Assembly: GCF_030812195.1 (NCBI RefSeq)
Contig: NZ_JAUSSF010000003.1
Span: 558,001 to 622,000 of the forward strand
DNA: 64,000 nucleotides
Source: Chryseobacterium lathyri
GTDB taxonomy: Bacteria; Bacteroidota; Bacteroidia; Flavobacteriales; Weeksellaceae
Reading direction: 5' to 3'
The position numbers and the translations under genes are program-made. The notes under the pieces are model-generated. The model saw only the letters and a program-made list of their open reading frames with translations. It was not told the origin of the DNA and ran no database searches. Below are positions 44,221 through 53,299 of the stretch, in pieces. Numbering within the stretch: the stretch's first letter is position 1; every line of letters starts with the position of its first letter.

Positions 44221-45330
44221 ATGAAATTAGGTTTATTATTATTGGCCACACTACCTATCGCGGCTTATGCCCAGGATAGTACCGCAGTAAACACTTCTAG
44301 TGAGTATCCTAATACCTTCTCTTCAGGTTCTGCTAATGTACAGCGTTTTGACAACAAAGCCAGACGTTTCAACGACTGGTCTATTTCCGTTGGTGGAGGT
44401 GCTGCATTCATGGCGCACTCTGATCTTAGATCTTTTTATGACAAAAAGGTTAACTGGGGGTATAATGCTTACGTGAGTGTTGACAAACAGATTACTCATG
44501 TTTTTGGATTAAGCCTTATCTATCAGAGAGGTGAAACAAAACAGAAAGCGATGTTACCAGGCTCAGCAGGTGCTGCAGCCGGAGTAGGTACAGCAACTAC
44601 CAAATTTGATCAGGTTGCTTTAATGGGAGACATTAACTTTTCCAATCTTTTGAGAAGAGTAGACAATCATTCTCCTTACAGATGGGCTTTACACGGTTAT
44701 GCAGGAATTGGGTTCCAAGGTTACAACACTTCTCTGCATGATTCAAATGAATTCAGATGGAGCGAAAGCCCAAAGAGAGTTCCTTTATTTATTGACAAGA
44801 AATTTGACATTAACTCTCTATACTACCAGTTTGGAACAGGGTTGAAATACAAAGTCTCAAAACTTATCGACATCGAAGCTAGAACAATGTATATTGTAAG
44901 TGGTGATGATGAATTCGACGGAGGCGGATGGGCTGAGCCTAACGACTACGACCCAGCAACTCCGGGTTCAAAGTATAATATGATCAGTGATTCAAGATCT
45001 GACAATGCATGGACTGTGACTTTAGGAGTTTCTTTCAAATTAGGAAACAAACTGTCACACTTAGCATGGCATGACCCACTTCAGGAAGCATACTACAGAA
45101 CAAGCGTTTTAGAAAATGCAGCTACAGAACTTGTAGTATGTGAAAAAGGAGACGCAGATAATGACGGCGTATGTGATGACTGGGACAGACAGCTTGATAC
45201 CCCTGCAGGGGCAAGAGTAGATGGTGCCGGTGTAGCTTTAGATATGGATCTTGACGGAGTGATAGATCTCTATGACAAATGCGTAACGGTTCCCGGACCT
45301 GTTGAAAACAACGGATGTCCTACAAAATAA
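44221..45330 (+). CDS. OmpA-type outer-membrane protein without the OmpA domain
   Basis: 369 residues. Short signal peptide MKLGLLLLATLPIAAYAQ. An eight-strand barrel-like region (RFDNKARRFNDWSISVGGGAAFMAHS, NHSPYRWALHGYAGIGF, FGTGLKYKVSKLIDIEARTMYIVSGDDEFDGG, TVTLGVSFKLG) is followed by thrombospondin type 3 calcium repeats (GDADNDGVCDDWDRQLDTPAGARVDG). It ends at NNGCPTK, where its neighbour continues into an OmpA domain. Tandem paralogue of the following gene. Confidence 0.88.
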   Translation: MKLGLLLLATLPIAAYAQDSTAVNTSSEYPNTFSSGSANVQRFDNKARRFNDWSISVGGGAAFMAHSDLRSFYDKKVNWGYNAYVSVDKQITHVFGLSLIYQRGETKQKAMLPGSAGAAAGVGTATTKFDQVALMGDINFSNLLRRVDNHSPYRWALHGYAGIGFQGYNTSLHDSNEFRWSESPKRVPLFIDKKFDINSLYYQFGTGLKYKVSKLIDIEARTMYIVSGDDEFDGGGWAEPNDYDPATPGSKYNMISDSRSDNAWTVTLGVSFKLGNKLSHLAWHDPLQEAYYRTSVLENAATELVVCEKGDADNDGVCDDWDRQLDTPAGARVDGAGVALDMDLDGVIDLYDKCVTVPGPVENNGCPTK

Positions 45331-45363
45331 ATCATTTAATTAACTAAAATAAAAAAATACACT

Positions 45364-46800
45364 ATGAAATTAAGTTTAGCAATTGTAGCATTAGCAATGG
45401 CAATTCCAGCCGCAAGCTATGCACAAGACTCAACAGCAGTTTCAAATGGAGAATATCCAAACACATTTTCTTCTGGTTCTGCCAATGTTTCTCCGTTTAC
45501 CAATCAGTCAAAAAGATTTAATGATTGGTCTATTTCAGCCGGTGCAGGTGTACCACTTGTACAGTCAGCTGATTTAACATCCATTAAAAATGGTAACGGT
45601 AAAAACCTTTTCGGATACTCTGCTTATGTAAGTATTGATAAAGCGATCACTCATGCGTTCGGTTTAAAATTACAATATGACAGAGGTGAAACAAGACAAG
45701 GATGGTTCAACACTAAAGATGCTGCTCCAGATGCAAAAGCTGTAGGAGCAAGAACTCAATATGATGCAATCTCTTTATTAGGAGACATCAACTTCTCTAA
45801 TTTATTGAGAAGAGTTGACAACCATTCACCTTTCAGATGGGCACTTCACGGTTATGCCGGTATAGGTACTATTGCCTACAGAGCTTATCAAAAAGACATC
45901 AACGGACAGAGACTGGCTACGGAAGTTAAACCTTTCAAACTAGGATCAATGTTTATGCAGGCTGGTGCCGGTTTAAAATACAAAATTAACAGAAGACTTG
46001 ATCTTGAAGGAAGATTGATGTATGTAGTAACTGGTGATGATGAATTTGATGGAGGAGGTGACAAATACAGTGCAATCAATAAACGTGAAGAGCAGGTATC
46101 TGATAACTTCTTTAATGCTACTTTAGGTCTTACATTGAAGTTAGGAAAACACGAGTCTCACCTAATGTGGCATGATCCACTTCAGGAAATCTATTACAAG
46201 CTTGATGTTTTGGCTAACAAAAATCAGGATATTGAAGTATGTAAAAAAGGTGATGCTGATAACGACGGAGTTTGTGACGATTGGGACAGACAGCTTGATA
46301 CTCCTGCTGGGGCAAGAGTAGATGGTGCTGGTGTTGCTCTTGATACTGACCTTGACGGTGTAATCGACCTTTACGATAAGTGTGTAACTGTTCCTGGACC
46401 TGTTGAAAACAACGGATGTCCTACAACAACTGCAGGACCTATAGTAGAAACAGAAACTAAGCTTGAAGGAATTGAGTTTGATTTAAATTCTGACAGAATT
46501 TTACCTTCAAACACTCCAATCTTAAATAATGCTGTTTCATATATCAACTCTTCAAACGGAGCATATAATGTAATCGGAGCTACAGATACAAGAGCTTCTG
46601 ATGCTTATAACCAAAAGCTATCTGAAAGAAGAGCGAATAGCGTTAAGAACTATTTGATCAAAAACGGAGTTGAATCTTCTAAACTGAACGCAATCGGTAG
46701 AGGTGAAAAAGACCTTAAATATCCTGAGTGTGAACCAGCTACTAAATGCCCTGAATGGAAAAACAGAGCTAACAGAAGAGTATATTTCGAAGCTAAATAA
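45364..46800 (+). CDS. OmpA-family outer-membrane protein with peptidoglycan-binding domain
   Basis: 478 residues. Signal peptide ending IPAASYAQ, barrel region and thrombospondin type 3 repeats as in the preceding gene, then a C-terminal OmpA domain (about residues 365-478). In it IEFDLNSDRILPSNTPILNNA and SERRANSVKNYLIKNGVESSKLNAIGRGEKD carry the peptidoglycan-binding Asp and Arg. It should anchor the outer membrane to the cell wall. Starts 33 bases after the paralogue, so likely cotranscribed. Confidence 0.94.
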   Translation: MKLSLAIVALAMAIPAASYAQDSTAVSNGEYPNTFSSGSANVSPFTNQSKRFNDWSISAGAGVPLVQSADLTSIKNGNGKNLFGYSAYVSIDKAITHAFGLKLQYDRGETRQGWFNTKDAAPDAKAVGARTQYDAISLLGDINFSNLLRRVDNHSPFRWALHGYAGIGTIAYRAYQKDINGQRLATEVKPFKLGSMFMQAGAGLKYKINRRLDLEGRLMYVVTGDDEFDGGGDKYSAINKREEQVSDNFFNATLGLTLKLGKHESHLMWHDPLQEIYYKLDVLANKNQDIEVCKKGDADNDGVCDDWDRQLDTPAGARVDGAGVALDTDLDGVIDLYDKCVTVPGPVENNGCPTTTAGPIVETETKLEGIEFDLNSDRILPSNTPILNNAVSYINSSNGAYNVIGATDTRASDAYNQKLSERRANSVKNYLIKNGVESSKLNAIGRGEKDLKYPECEPATKCPEWKNRANRRVYFEAK

Positions 46801-46822
46801 TATAATTATTAGTAAGTATATC

Positions 46823-46850
46823 AAAGCCGTGCCTTGCACGGCTTTTTTTG
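46823..46850 (+). terminator. Terminator after the OmpA-type pair
   Basis: AAAGCCGTGC and GCACGGCTTT form a 10-bp stem around CTT, followed by seven T residues. Confidence 0.9.
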
Positions 46851-46877
46851 TTGTAATACTTTTATTACATTTACCTT

Positions 46878-48785
46878 ATGATTTCTCAGCAGGACTTTCA
46901 AAAATTAAAATATGATACCCTAAAATATTTTTGGGGTTATGATGCTTTCAGAGATTCCCAGGAAGGGATTATCGATGCAGTCATTAATGAAAAAGACTGT
47001 CTCGTTCTTCTGCCTACCGGTGCAGGGAAATCTCTATGCTACCAGCTTCCTGCCTTATTAAAAGAAGGGACCTGCCTTGTCATCTCTCCCCTTCTTGCAT
47101 TAATGAAAGATCAGGTAAGTCAGCTTAAACATCGCGGTATTGAGGCAGAATATCTATCCTCTGAACTTGACGAATATGATGCAGAAGCCGTATACGACCG
47201 CTGCAAAGACGGGCTTACCAAACTGCTTTATGTATCCCCGGAAAGACTGATGAATACTCAGTTTCTTCAGAACATTGATGAAATTCGGCTGTCATTTATA
47301 GCTGTAGATGAAGCCCACTGTATTTCAGAATGGGGACAAGATTTCCGTCCCAGCTACCAGAATATTAAAGAATTCAGAAAAAATCATCCCAAGATCCCTT
47401 GCCTTGCCCTTACAGCCACGGCAACTCCCAAAGTTTTGGAAGAGATCAAAAATAAATTGGAGCTTAAAAGTCCTTTTGTTTTTCAGAAAAGCTTTAGGAG
47501 AGAAAATATCAGAATTTTCTTGGATGAAGTTTCTGATAAATTCCAGCGTGTTTTTGACATTTTAAAGCATAATAACGATTCCGGAATTGTCTATGTGAGA
47601 ACCCGGAAGGATGCAGAAATGCTGGCAGAATTTCTCAAAAAAAATCAGGTAAAAAATGTAGATTATTTTCATGCCGGTTTAACAACGAAAGAAAAAAATA
47701 CAAGACAGACTATCTGGAATAAAAACGACAACCATGTCCTGATCTCCACCAATGCCTTCGGGATGGGAATAGACAAGGACAATGTACGTTTTGTGATTCA
47801 CTTCTCCCCTGCTCCGTCACTGGAAAATTATTACCAGGAGATCGGAAGAGCGGGAAGAGATAGTAAAGACAGTTTTGCCTTTCTTCTTTGGAATAAACAG
47901 GAACTGCTCAATTTTGATGAGATTTTAAAAAACCAGACTCCCAACAAAGCTGAATTTTTAAAGATCATCACCTATCTCTACTCTATTTTCCAGGTTGCAG
48001 AATATGAGCTGCTGGAAAAAGTTTTTCAGCTGAATATTCAGGGAATACAGAATTTTACCAGGCTTTCTAAAGCAAAAATCAGCAACGTTCTTAATTTTCT
48101 GCACAATCAGGAAATCATATACCATAATGACAACAAAAGCTTGTCTTCATTGCAGCTTCTCTTCAATGCTGAGGAAATAGATCAGCTGCCACAGAAGGAT
48201 GCCTATTTCATAGAGCTTCTGCTGCGTACCGTATCAGGAATTACTACACATAAAGTAATGTTCAGTGAACAGCAGGTCAGCAATAAGATCGGAGTAAGTG
48301 TTCCGCTGATTAAAGAACGGCTTAAAGAACTTCAACAGAAAAATTATCTGGAATATGTGGATGGAGCTCTTTCAAGTATCAAATTTCTGAAACCACGTGA
48401 TGAAAGAGCCATTAATGCTGCCTATTGGAAACTTTTTGAACATATCCAAAAAAATAAAATCCAGAAGTGGGAAGAAATTAAGTTTTTTATAGAAAATACT
48501 GATTACTGTAAGATGAAACTTATTCTCGCCTATTTTGGTGAAAAGAACACAAAAAATTGCGGACAATGCTCAGTCTGTGAGAAAAACAAGCAATCGATTT
48601 TCGGAAAAAACATTTCCCAGCAGATCATCAATTTACTGGCTAAAAAACCTTCAACTATCGAAGACCTTTCTGTCCAGCTCAACTATCATTCTAAAAACAA
48701 TATTTTAGAAAACCTTATTTTCCTTTTAGATTCAGGAAAAGTGAAAATGTTGAATTTCAGGACATATGCGCTGAATTCTGAATAA
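46878..48785 (+). CDS. recQ: RecQ-family ATP-dependent DNA helicase
   Basis: 635 residues. 3'-5' DNA helicase in repair and recombination. Helicase motifs are intact: LPTGAGKSLCYQLPAL (Walker A), VDEAHCISEWGQDFRPSY (DEAH and the aromatic-rich loop), SNAFGMGIDKDN-like STNAFGMGIDKDNVRFVIHF, and QEIGRAGRDSKDS. A zinc-binding Cys group follows near residue 555 (CGQCSVCEKNK). The start at 46878 (MISQQDFQKLKYDTLKYFWG) matches the family. Confidence 0.95.
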   Translation: MISQQDFQKLKYDTLKYFWGYDAFRDSQEGIIDAVINEKDCLVLLPTGAGKSLCYQLPALLKEGTCLVISPLLALMKDQVSQLKHRGIEAEYLSSELDEYDAEAVYDRCKDGLTKLLYVSPERLMNTQFLQNIDEIRLSFIAVDEAHCISEWGQDFRPSYQNIKEFRKNHPKIPCLALTATATPKVLEEIKNKLELKSPFVFQKSFRRENIRIFLDEVSDKFQRVFDILKHNNDSGIVYVRTRKDAEMLAEFLKKNQVKNVDYFHAGLTTKEKNTRQTIWNKNDNHVLISTNAFGMGIDKDNVRFVIHFSPAPSLENYYQEIGRAGRDSKDSFAFLLWNKQELLNFDEILKNQTPNKAEFLKIITYLYSIFQVAEYELLEKVFQLNIQGIQNFTRLSKAKISNVLNFLHNQEIIYHNDNKSLSSLQLLFNAEEIDQLPQKDAYFIELLLRTVSGITTHKVMFSEQQVSNKIGVSVPLIKERLKELQQKNYLEYVDGALSSIKFLKPRDERAINAAYWKLFEHIQKNKIQKWEEIKFFIENTDYCKMKLILAYFGEKNTKNCGQCSVCEKNKQSIFGKNISQQIINLLAKKPSTIEDLSVQLNYHSKNNILENLIFLLDSGKVKMLNFRTYALNSE

Positions 48786-48825
48786 TAAGCTTCGCAAGTG
48801 AATGATGAGTGGATAATAAAGATCA

Positions 48826-48863
48826 AGATTTTAGATTCCAGATAACAGACATCAGATTTCAGA
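48826..48863 (+). repeat. Phase-locked 7-bp repeat, AGA every seven bases
   Basis: AGA starts at 48826, 48833, 48840, 48847, 48854 and 48861, six copies exactly seven bases apart (AGATTCC, AGATAAC, AGACATC, AGATTTC). It lies in the space between recQ and fmt, 75 to 112 bases before the fmt start. Confidence 0.75.
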
Positions 48864-48925
48864 ATTTTCAACTTATTTACGCTCAAACTCCCAAACCCTA
48901 ATACCCTTCAACTCCTAAAAACTCT

Positions 48926-48933
48926 TATCTTTG
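48926..48933 (+). promoter_or_regulatory. -7 element next to the fmt start codon
   Basis: TATCTTTG matches TAnnTTTG; only 4 bases (CCGT) separate it from the ATG at 48938. Transcription would start at or very near the A of ATG. No clear -33 TTTG is seen. Confidence 0.5.
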
Positions 48934-48937
48934 CCGT

Positions 48938-49882
48938 ATGAAATCATTGAAAGTCATTTTTTTAGGAACCCCGGAATTTGCAAAGACTTCTTTGGAGGCA
49001 ATCCATCAGTCAAATCATGAAGTTGTAGGTGTTGTAACGGTTGCCGATAAAGCCAGTGGCCGCGGACAGAAGATCAGCCAGTCACCGGTAAAGGTGTATG
49101 CTTCAGAAAATAATATTCCTGTTTTTCAGCCAGAAAAGTTGAGAAATCCTGAGTTTTTAGAAGAACTTAGAAAACTGGATGCTGATATTTTTGTAGTAGT
49201 AGCCTTCAGAATGATGCCAAAGGTTCTTTTTGAAATGCCCAGAATGGGAACTTTTAATCTTCATGCTTCGCTTCTTCCTGATTACAGAGGCGCTGCTCCT
49301 ATCAATTATGCAGTGATCAACGGTGAAGAAAAAACCGGTGCCACCACATTCTTCATTAACGAAAAAATAGATGAAGGAAATATTCTCCTTCAGGAAGAGC
49401 TGGAAATTTTACCGGATGAAAATGCAGGAAGTCTCCATGACAGGTTAATGGTAATGGGTTCAAAGCTGGTTGTAAAAACACTTAATGGTTTGGCAGAAAA
49501 CTCTATTATTGAAAGGCCTCAGCCTCATGTAGAGCATCCTAAAAATGCCTATAAAATATTTAAAGAAGATACTAAAATCAACTGGAATGCTCCTTCAAAG
49601 ACAATTCACCAGTTTATCCTTGGAATGTCCCCTTATCCGGCTGCTTTCACCTCTATAAAAATAGGGGAAGAAGAAAAAGGACTAAAAATATTCGCCGGAA
49701 AATTTGAAATCACAGATCATGGAAGGCCTTCCGGAACTCTGGATATTTCCAAGAACGAATTTAAAATCTATACAGAAGACGGAATTTATTTCCCTCAGGA
49801 GCTTCAACTCGAAGGCAAAAAAAGAATGACTGTGAAGGATTTTCTGAACGGGTTTAGAAATTTTGATGAAATAAGCATGTAA
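48938..49882 (+). CDS. fmt: Methionyl-tRNA formyltransferase Fmt
   Basis: 314 residues, cytoplasmic. Formylates initiator Met-tRNA. The N-terminal Rossmann-like domain starts MKSLKVIFLGTPEFAKTSLEAI; the active-site region FNLHASLLPDYRGAAPINYAVINGE has the SLLP signature and catalytic Asn-His-Asp context (DEGNILLQEE follows). The C-terminal OB-like domain is shorter but present. Its promoter -7 element is almost at the start codon. Confidence 0.96.
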   Translation: MKSLKVIFLGTPEFAKTSLEAIHQSNHEVVGVVTVADKASGRGQKISQSPVKVYASENNIPVFQPEKLRNPEFLEELRKLDADIFVVVAFRMMPKVLFEMPRMGTFNLHASLLPDYRGAAPINYAVINGEEKTGATTFFINEKIDEGNILLQEELEILPDENAGSLHDRLMVMGSKLVVKTLNGLAENSIIERPQPHVEHPKNAYKIFKEDTKINWNAPSKTIHQFILGMSPYPAAFTSIKIGEEEKGLKIFAGKFEITDHGRPSGTLDISKNEFKIYTEDGIYFPQELQLEGKKRMTVKDFLNGFRNFDEISM

Positions 49883-49898
49883 AGTATCAGTTAAAAAT

Positions 49899-49930
49899 AA
49901 AAAAGGTTTAGAATTTTCTAAACCTTTTTT
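49899..49930. terminator. Terminator between fmt and ribB
   Basis: AAAAGGTTTAGAA and TTCTAAACCTTTT form a 13-bp stem with a two-base centre, followed by T residues. Confidence 0.8.
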
Positions 49931-49999
49931 ATTTTATTTAATCTTCGATCTCTAAATAAAATTTGACAACGAAGTTAATTCATATTTGATCATTCGCTT

Positions 50000-51121
50000 T
50001 TACAGCTGAACCAATTCCGTAACCTCTACATCATATCCACCAACCTGTGGCTTGATATTTGGGTTTTGCGTGATTACTTTGAATTTATTGATTCCTAAAT
50101 TCTTAAGGATCTGTGTTCCGATACCGTAATCTCTGTAATTATATGCTAAAGTAGGATGCTGCTCCTGCCCGTCCTGGTAATTCAGGAACTGCTGAAGTTT
50201 TCTCAGTGTATTTTCAGAATTTGAAACGTTATTGATGAAAATAACAGCTCCTTTTCCCGCTTCATTTACCATATTGGTTACCTTCTCCAACAAAGGTTTT
50301 TCTCCGTTATTCAGTCTTGTCAGCACATCAAAATATGAATCTGAAGACTGAACTCTTACCAAAACAGGCTCATCAACCGTCCATGAACCTTTTGTCAAGG
50401 CAAAATGGATCTGGTCATTGGATGTTTCTCTGAATGCAAAAAAATCGAACTCACCATAAGCTGTTTTTACTTTTCTTTCTTCCAGTCTTTCGATAAGGTT
50501 TCCTTTTTTAAGCTGATAATGGATCAGATCTTCGATGGAAACGATCTTCATATTATGTTTTTGAGCGAAAGCATGCAGTTCCGGCAAACGTGACATGGTA
50601 CCGTCATCATTCATGATCTCACAGATCACTCCTCCTTCTTTTAATCCTGCTAAGTTCGTAAGATCAATAGCTGCTTCAGTATGTCCTGCTCTTTTTAAAA
50701 CCCCTCCTTTTCTTGCACGAAGCGGGAAAATATGGCCGGGTCTCATGAAATCTGTCGGCTTGGACTTTTCATCCATCAAAGCTAAAATTGTTTTGGCTCT
50801 GTCACCAGCAGAAATTCCTGTAGAGGTCCCGTTTCCAAGAAGGTCAACAGAAACGGTAAAAGCGGTTTCCTTAGGATCACTGCTTCTGCTTACCATTACT
50901 TCAAGGCCAAGCTCGTCGCATCTTTTTTCGGGAAGCGGCATACAGATCAGCCCTCTCCCGTGAAATGCCATAAAATTGATAATTTCCGGCGTTGTTAGTT
51001 CTGCAGCACAAAGAAAATCGCCTTCGTTTTCTCTGTCTTCATCATCTACTACTATTATTATTTTACCATTTTTGAGGTCTTCAATGGCCTCTGGAATAGT
51101 ATTCAATTTAATATCAGACAT
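50000..51121 (-). CDS. ribB: 3,4-dihydroxy-2-butanone-4-phosphate synthase with degenerate GTP cyclohydrolase II domain
   Basis: 373 residues. The N-terminal 200 residues are a full DHBP synthase (riboflavin synthesis from ribulose 5-phosphate): DDEDRENEGDFLCAAE, HGRGLICMP, RPGHIFPLRARKGGVLKRAGHTEAAIDL. The C-terminal half has the length and end (NYRDYGIGTQILKNLGI) of GTP cyclohydrolase II, but the zinc cysteines (C-x10-C-x-C) and the GRGIGL segment are absent (VRVQSSDSYFDVLTRL instead). So only the RibB activity is expected and a separate RibA should exist elsewhere. The call as bifunctional RibBA would be misleading. Confidence 0.92.
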   Translation of the reverse strand: MSDIKLNTIPEAIEDLKNGKIIIVVDDEDRENEGDFLCAAELTTPEIINFMAFHGRGLICMPLPEKRCDELGLEVMVSRSSDPKETAFTVSVDLLGNGTSTGISAGDRAKTILALMDEKSKPTDFMRPGHIFPLRARKGGVLKRAGHTEAAIDLTNLAGLKEGGVICEIMNDDGTMSRLPELHAFAQKHNMKIVSIEDLIHYQLKKGNLIERLEERKVKTAYGEFDFFAFRETSNDQIHFALTKGSWTVDEPVLVRVQSSDSYFDVLTRLNNGEKPLLEKVTNMVNEAGKGAVIFINNVSNSENTLRKLQQFLNYQDGQEQHPTLAYNYRDYGIGTQILKNLGINKFKVITQNPNIKPQVGGYDVEVTELVQL

Positions 51122-51188
51122 GTTTACTTTTTATTTGTGCAAAGATACTTATAAAAATAAGCATCTGCCAATTAATATGAAGGGTTTG

Positions 51189-52193
51189 TTAGGCTTTGGA
51201 TAAAGAGTTTACTGCCTCTCTGAAAATCTCGTAAGATCTCAGTCTCTTATGATGATCGTAGATATGTGAATTGATAATTAATTCATCTACATTGAATTTT
51301 TCCTGAAAATCTTTCAGCTTTTCTTCAATTTCTGCCTGATTCCCGATCAATGTATATTTTAGTTTCTGAAGCACCATCGATTTTTCCATGGGCGACCAGA
51401 TGTCATCCATATCATCTACTGGCGGCGCAAAAGGTTTCCTGTCATTTCTTATGATATTGATAAATGCCTGGAATAAGGTTGTGGAAATTTTATGTGCTTC
51501 TTCGGAAGTTTCTGCTGCCACTCCATTGACGCACGCCATCACGTAAGGTTTATCCAGCTGAGCAGAAGGCTGAAAATGTTCTCTGTAAATTTTAAAAGCC
51601 ATCTCCATTTGTTCAGGAGCAAAATGTCCCGCAAAAGCATACGGAAGTCCTAGTTCCGCAGCCAGCCACGCACTCTCTGTACTGGATCCTAAGATATAAA
51701 GCGGAATATCGAGACCTTCCCCCGGAATGGCACGAACTAAAGCATCAGAATTTTCTTTCGAGAAATACGTTTGCAGCTCTAAGATCTGTCTCGGAAACTG
51801 CTGGTTGATGATGGCAGGATTTCTTCCTAAAGCCTGGGCTGTAAGACCATCTGTACCGGGAGCTCTTCCCAGACCAAGATCTATCCTTCCCGGAAAAAGG
51901 GATTCCAGAGTGCCTAACTGTTCTGCAATGATTAACGAACTGTGGTTGGGAAGCATGATTCCACCGGATCCCACTCTTATTGTTTTTGTTCCGTTGGCAA
52001 TAAAACCGATCAGAACTGTGGTGGCGGAGCTGGCAATACTTTCCATATTATGATGCTCGGCCAGCCAGAATCTTTTATAATTTAAGTTTTCAGTATGGTT
52101 TGCTAAAGACAAACTGTCCTGAAAGGTATCATGAATACTTTTCCCTTGCTTTACAGGAGCAAGATCAAGCACCGATATTTCAAAATGTTTCAT
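51189..52193 (-). CDS. LLM-class flavin-dependent oxidoreductase
   Basis: 334 residues, bacterial-luciferase-like TIM barrel, cytoplasmic. Visible family features: SVLDLAPV near the start, RFWLAEHHNMESIASSATTVLIGFIA, IRVGSGGIMLPNHSSLIIAEQLGTLESLFPGRIDLGLGRAPGTD. It resembles YhbW-type members, which likely use FMN and unknown substrates. Stands alone. Confidence 0.92.
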   Translation of the reverse strand: MKHFEISVLDLAPVKQGKSIHDTFQDSLSLANHTENLNYKRFWLAEHHNMESIASSATTVLIGFIANGTKTIRVGSGGIMLPNHSSLIIAEQLGTLESLFPGRIDLGLGRAPGTDGLTAQALGRNPAIINQQFPRQILELQTYFSKENSDALVRAIPGEGLDIPLYILGSSTESAWLAAELGLPYAFAGHFAPEQMEMAFKIYREHFQPSAQLDKPYVMACVNGVAAETSEEAHKISTTLFQAFINIIRNDRKPFAPPVDDMDDIWSPMEKSMVLQKLKYTLIGNQAEIEEKLKDFQEKFNVDELIINSHIYDHHKRLRSYEIFREAVNSLSKA

Positions 52194-52351
52194 ATTTTAA
52201 ATTTTAGGTTTAAAAAACCAAACAAATTTAAAGCTTATAAATTGCATTAGTTACTTTTTGTAATTGATAGGATGGATTAGCTAGTTCAGGCAAAAACTAT
52301 TGGAATAAAGTTTAATTAAATTATTTTTTCCTAAGATGTGAGCATACTTTG

Positions 52352-52359
52352 TATATTTG
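52352..52359 (+). promoter_or_regulatory. -7 element of the 52375 lipoprotein gene
   Basis: TATATTTG matches TAnnTTTG, ending 15 bases before the ATG at 52375. A TTG inside it is an apparent upstream start that should not be used. Confidence 0.5.
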
Positions 52360-52374
52360 ATTATAAACAATCCT

Positions 52375-53136
52375 ATGAAAACTATTGTTATTGCTTTATT
52401 AATACTAACTTTTGCACGTTGTACAAAGCATAAAAATATGAAAGATAAAGTTCCTGCAGAAAGTCAACAAAACTCCTCTTCATATAAAGCAAATCGCAAC
52501 TCAAAATATTATACAAAGCTAAATACAATAGTAATAGCAACCGAAATTGGTGATACATTACAATTTAAAGGAAAAGATTTTAACAAAATAATAGATAATC
52601 ATGGTGAATTTCTTTTTGAGATTCCTGAAAATCCCGATTATTTATATAGGGAGTTTGGAAACAGATTAAATTTTGGAAGCGAAAGAGGAAAAGATGAATA
52701 TTATATTTTGTACGCTTATTTTGTGAAGCAAAAAAATGGTATTGAAAAATATTCAGATCAAAGAAAAAAACTTATTGACATTTATTCAAATATTAATACT
52801 CTGTTCAGCTACATTCAATATGGGGGAACTTATTTCGGACATCAGCAATTAAGAATCTTAGGGTATGCTGAGTATTCAATTTATCTATATTCAAGAAATA
52901 ATGATAATATTCAAAAAACTTACGATATTTCAAAACAGAAAGCGCTCTATATAAAATCTTTAAGACAAGTAGTAGATGATGAAATTAACATTGATCATCA
53001 AACATCTGACCAACAGAAAGCTGACAGATCAAAAAAGATGAACACACTGATTGATAAACTTAATGAGCAGATTACAAACAATTTCTACTTGCAACGAGCA
53101 CAAGCTTTTCATTACGGGAATTATGAATACTATTAA
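52375..53136 (+). CDS. Predicted lipoprotein, unknown function
   Basis: 253 residues. MKTIVIALLILTFARC is a lipoprotein signal with Cys16; the ATG at 52375 is preferred to an upstream TTG within the promoter. The mature part is very rich in Tyr, Lys, Asn and Asp and probably mostly helical, with YKANRNSKYYTKLN early and a charged helix at the end. I recognise no domain. Composition is more AT-rich than the neighbours, suggesting recent gain. Stands alone between two genes on the opposite strand. Confidence 0.7.
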   Translation: MKTIVIALLILTFARCTKHKNMKDKVPAESQQNSSSYKANRNSKYYTKLNTIVIATEIGDTLQFKGKDFNKIIDNHGEFLFEIPENPDYLYREFGNRLNFGSERGKDEYYILYAYFVKQKNGIEKYSDQRKKLIDIYSNINTLFSYIQYGGTYFGHQQLRILGYAEYSIYLYSRNNDNIQKTYDISKQKALYIKSLRQVVDDEINIDHQTSDQQKADRSKKMNTLIDKLNEQITNNFYLQRAQAFHYGNYEYY

Positions 53137-53299
53137 AATTGCAACTGATATACTATGATCTTTCGTCAAAACTATTTGATTCCATCCCATAAAAAATAGA
53201 ATTTATCAATTAACAAACTATAAAAAATTATTATGAAAAGCCTATAACTTATTTTTATTTCTTTTCTCCAGACCATTTGTTCTAATCAGACCTTTTTTG

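Noticed and set aside
48826-48863. A CRISPR array at the heptamer repeat
   Set aside because: The units are seven bases with no spacers; no CRISPR repeats or cas genes are seen anywhere in the window.
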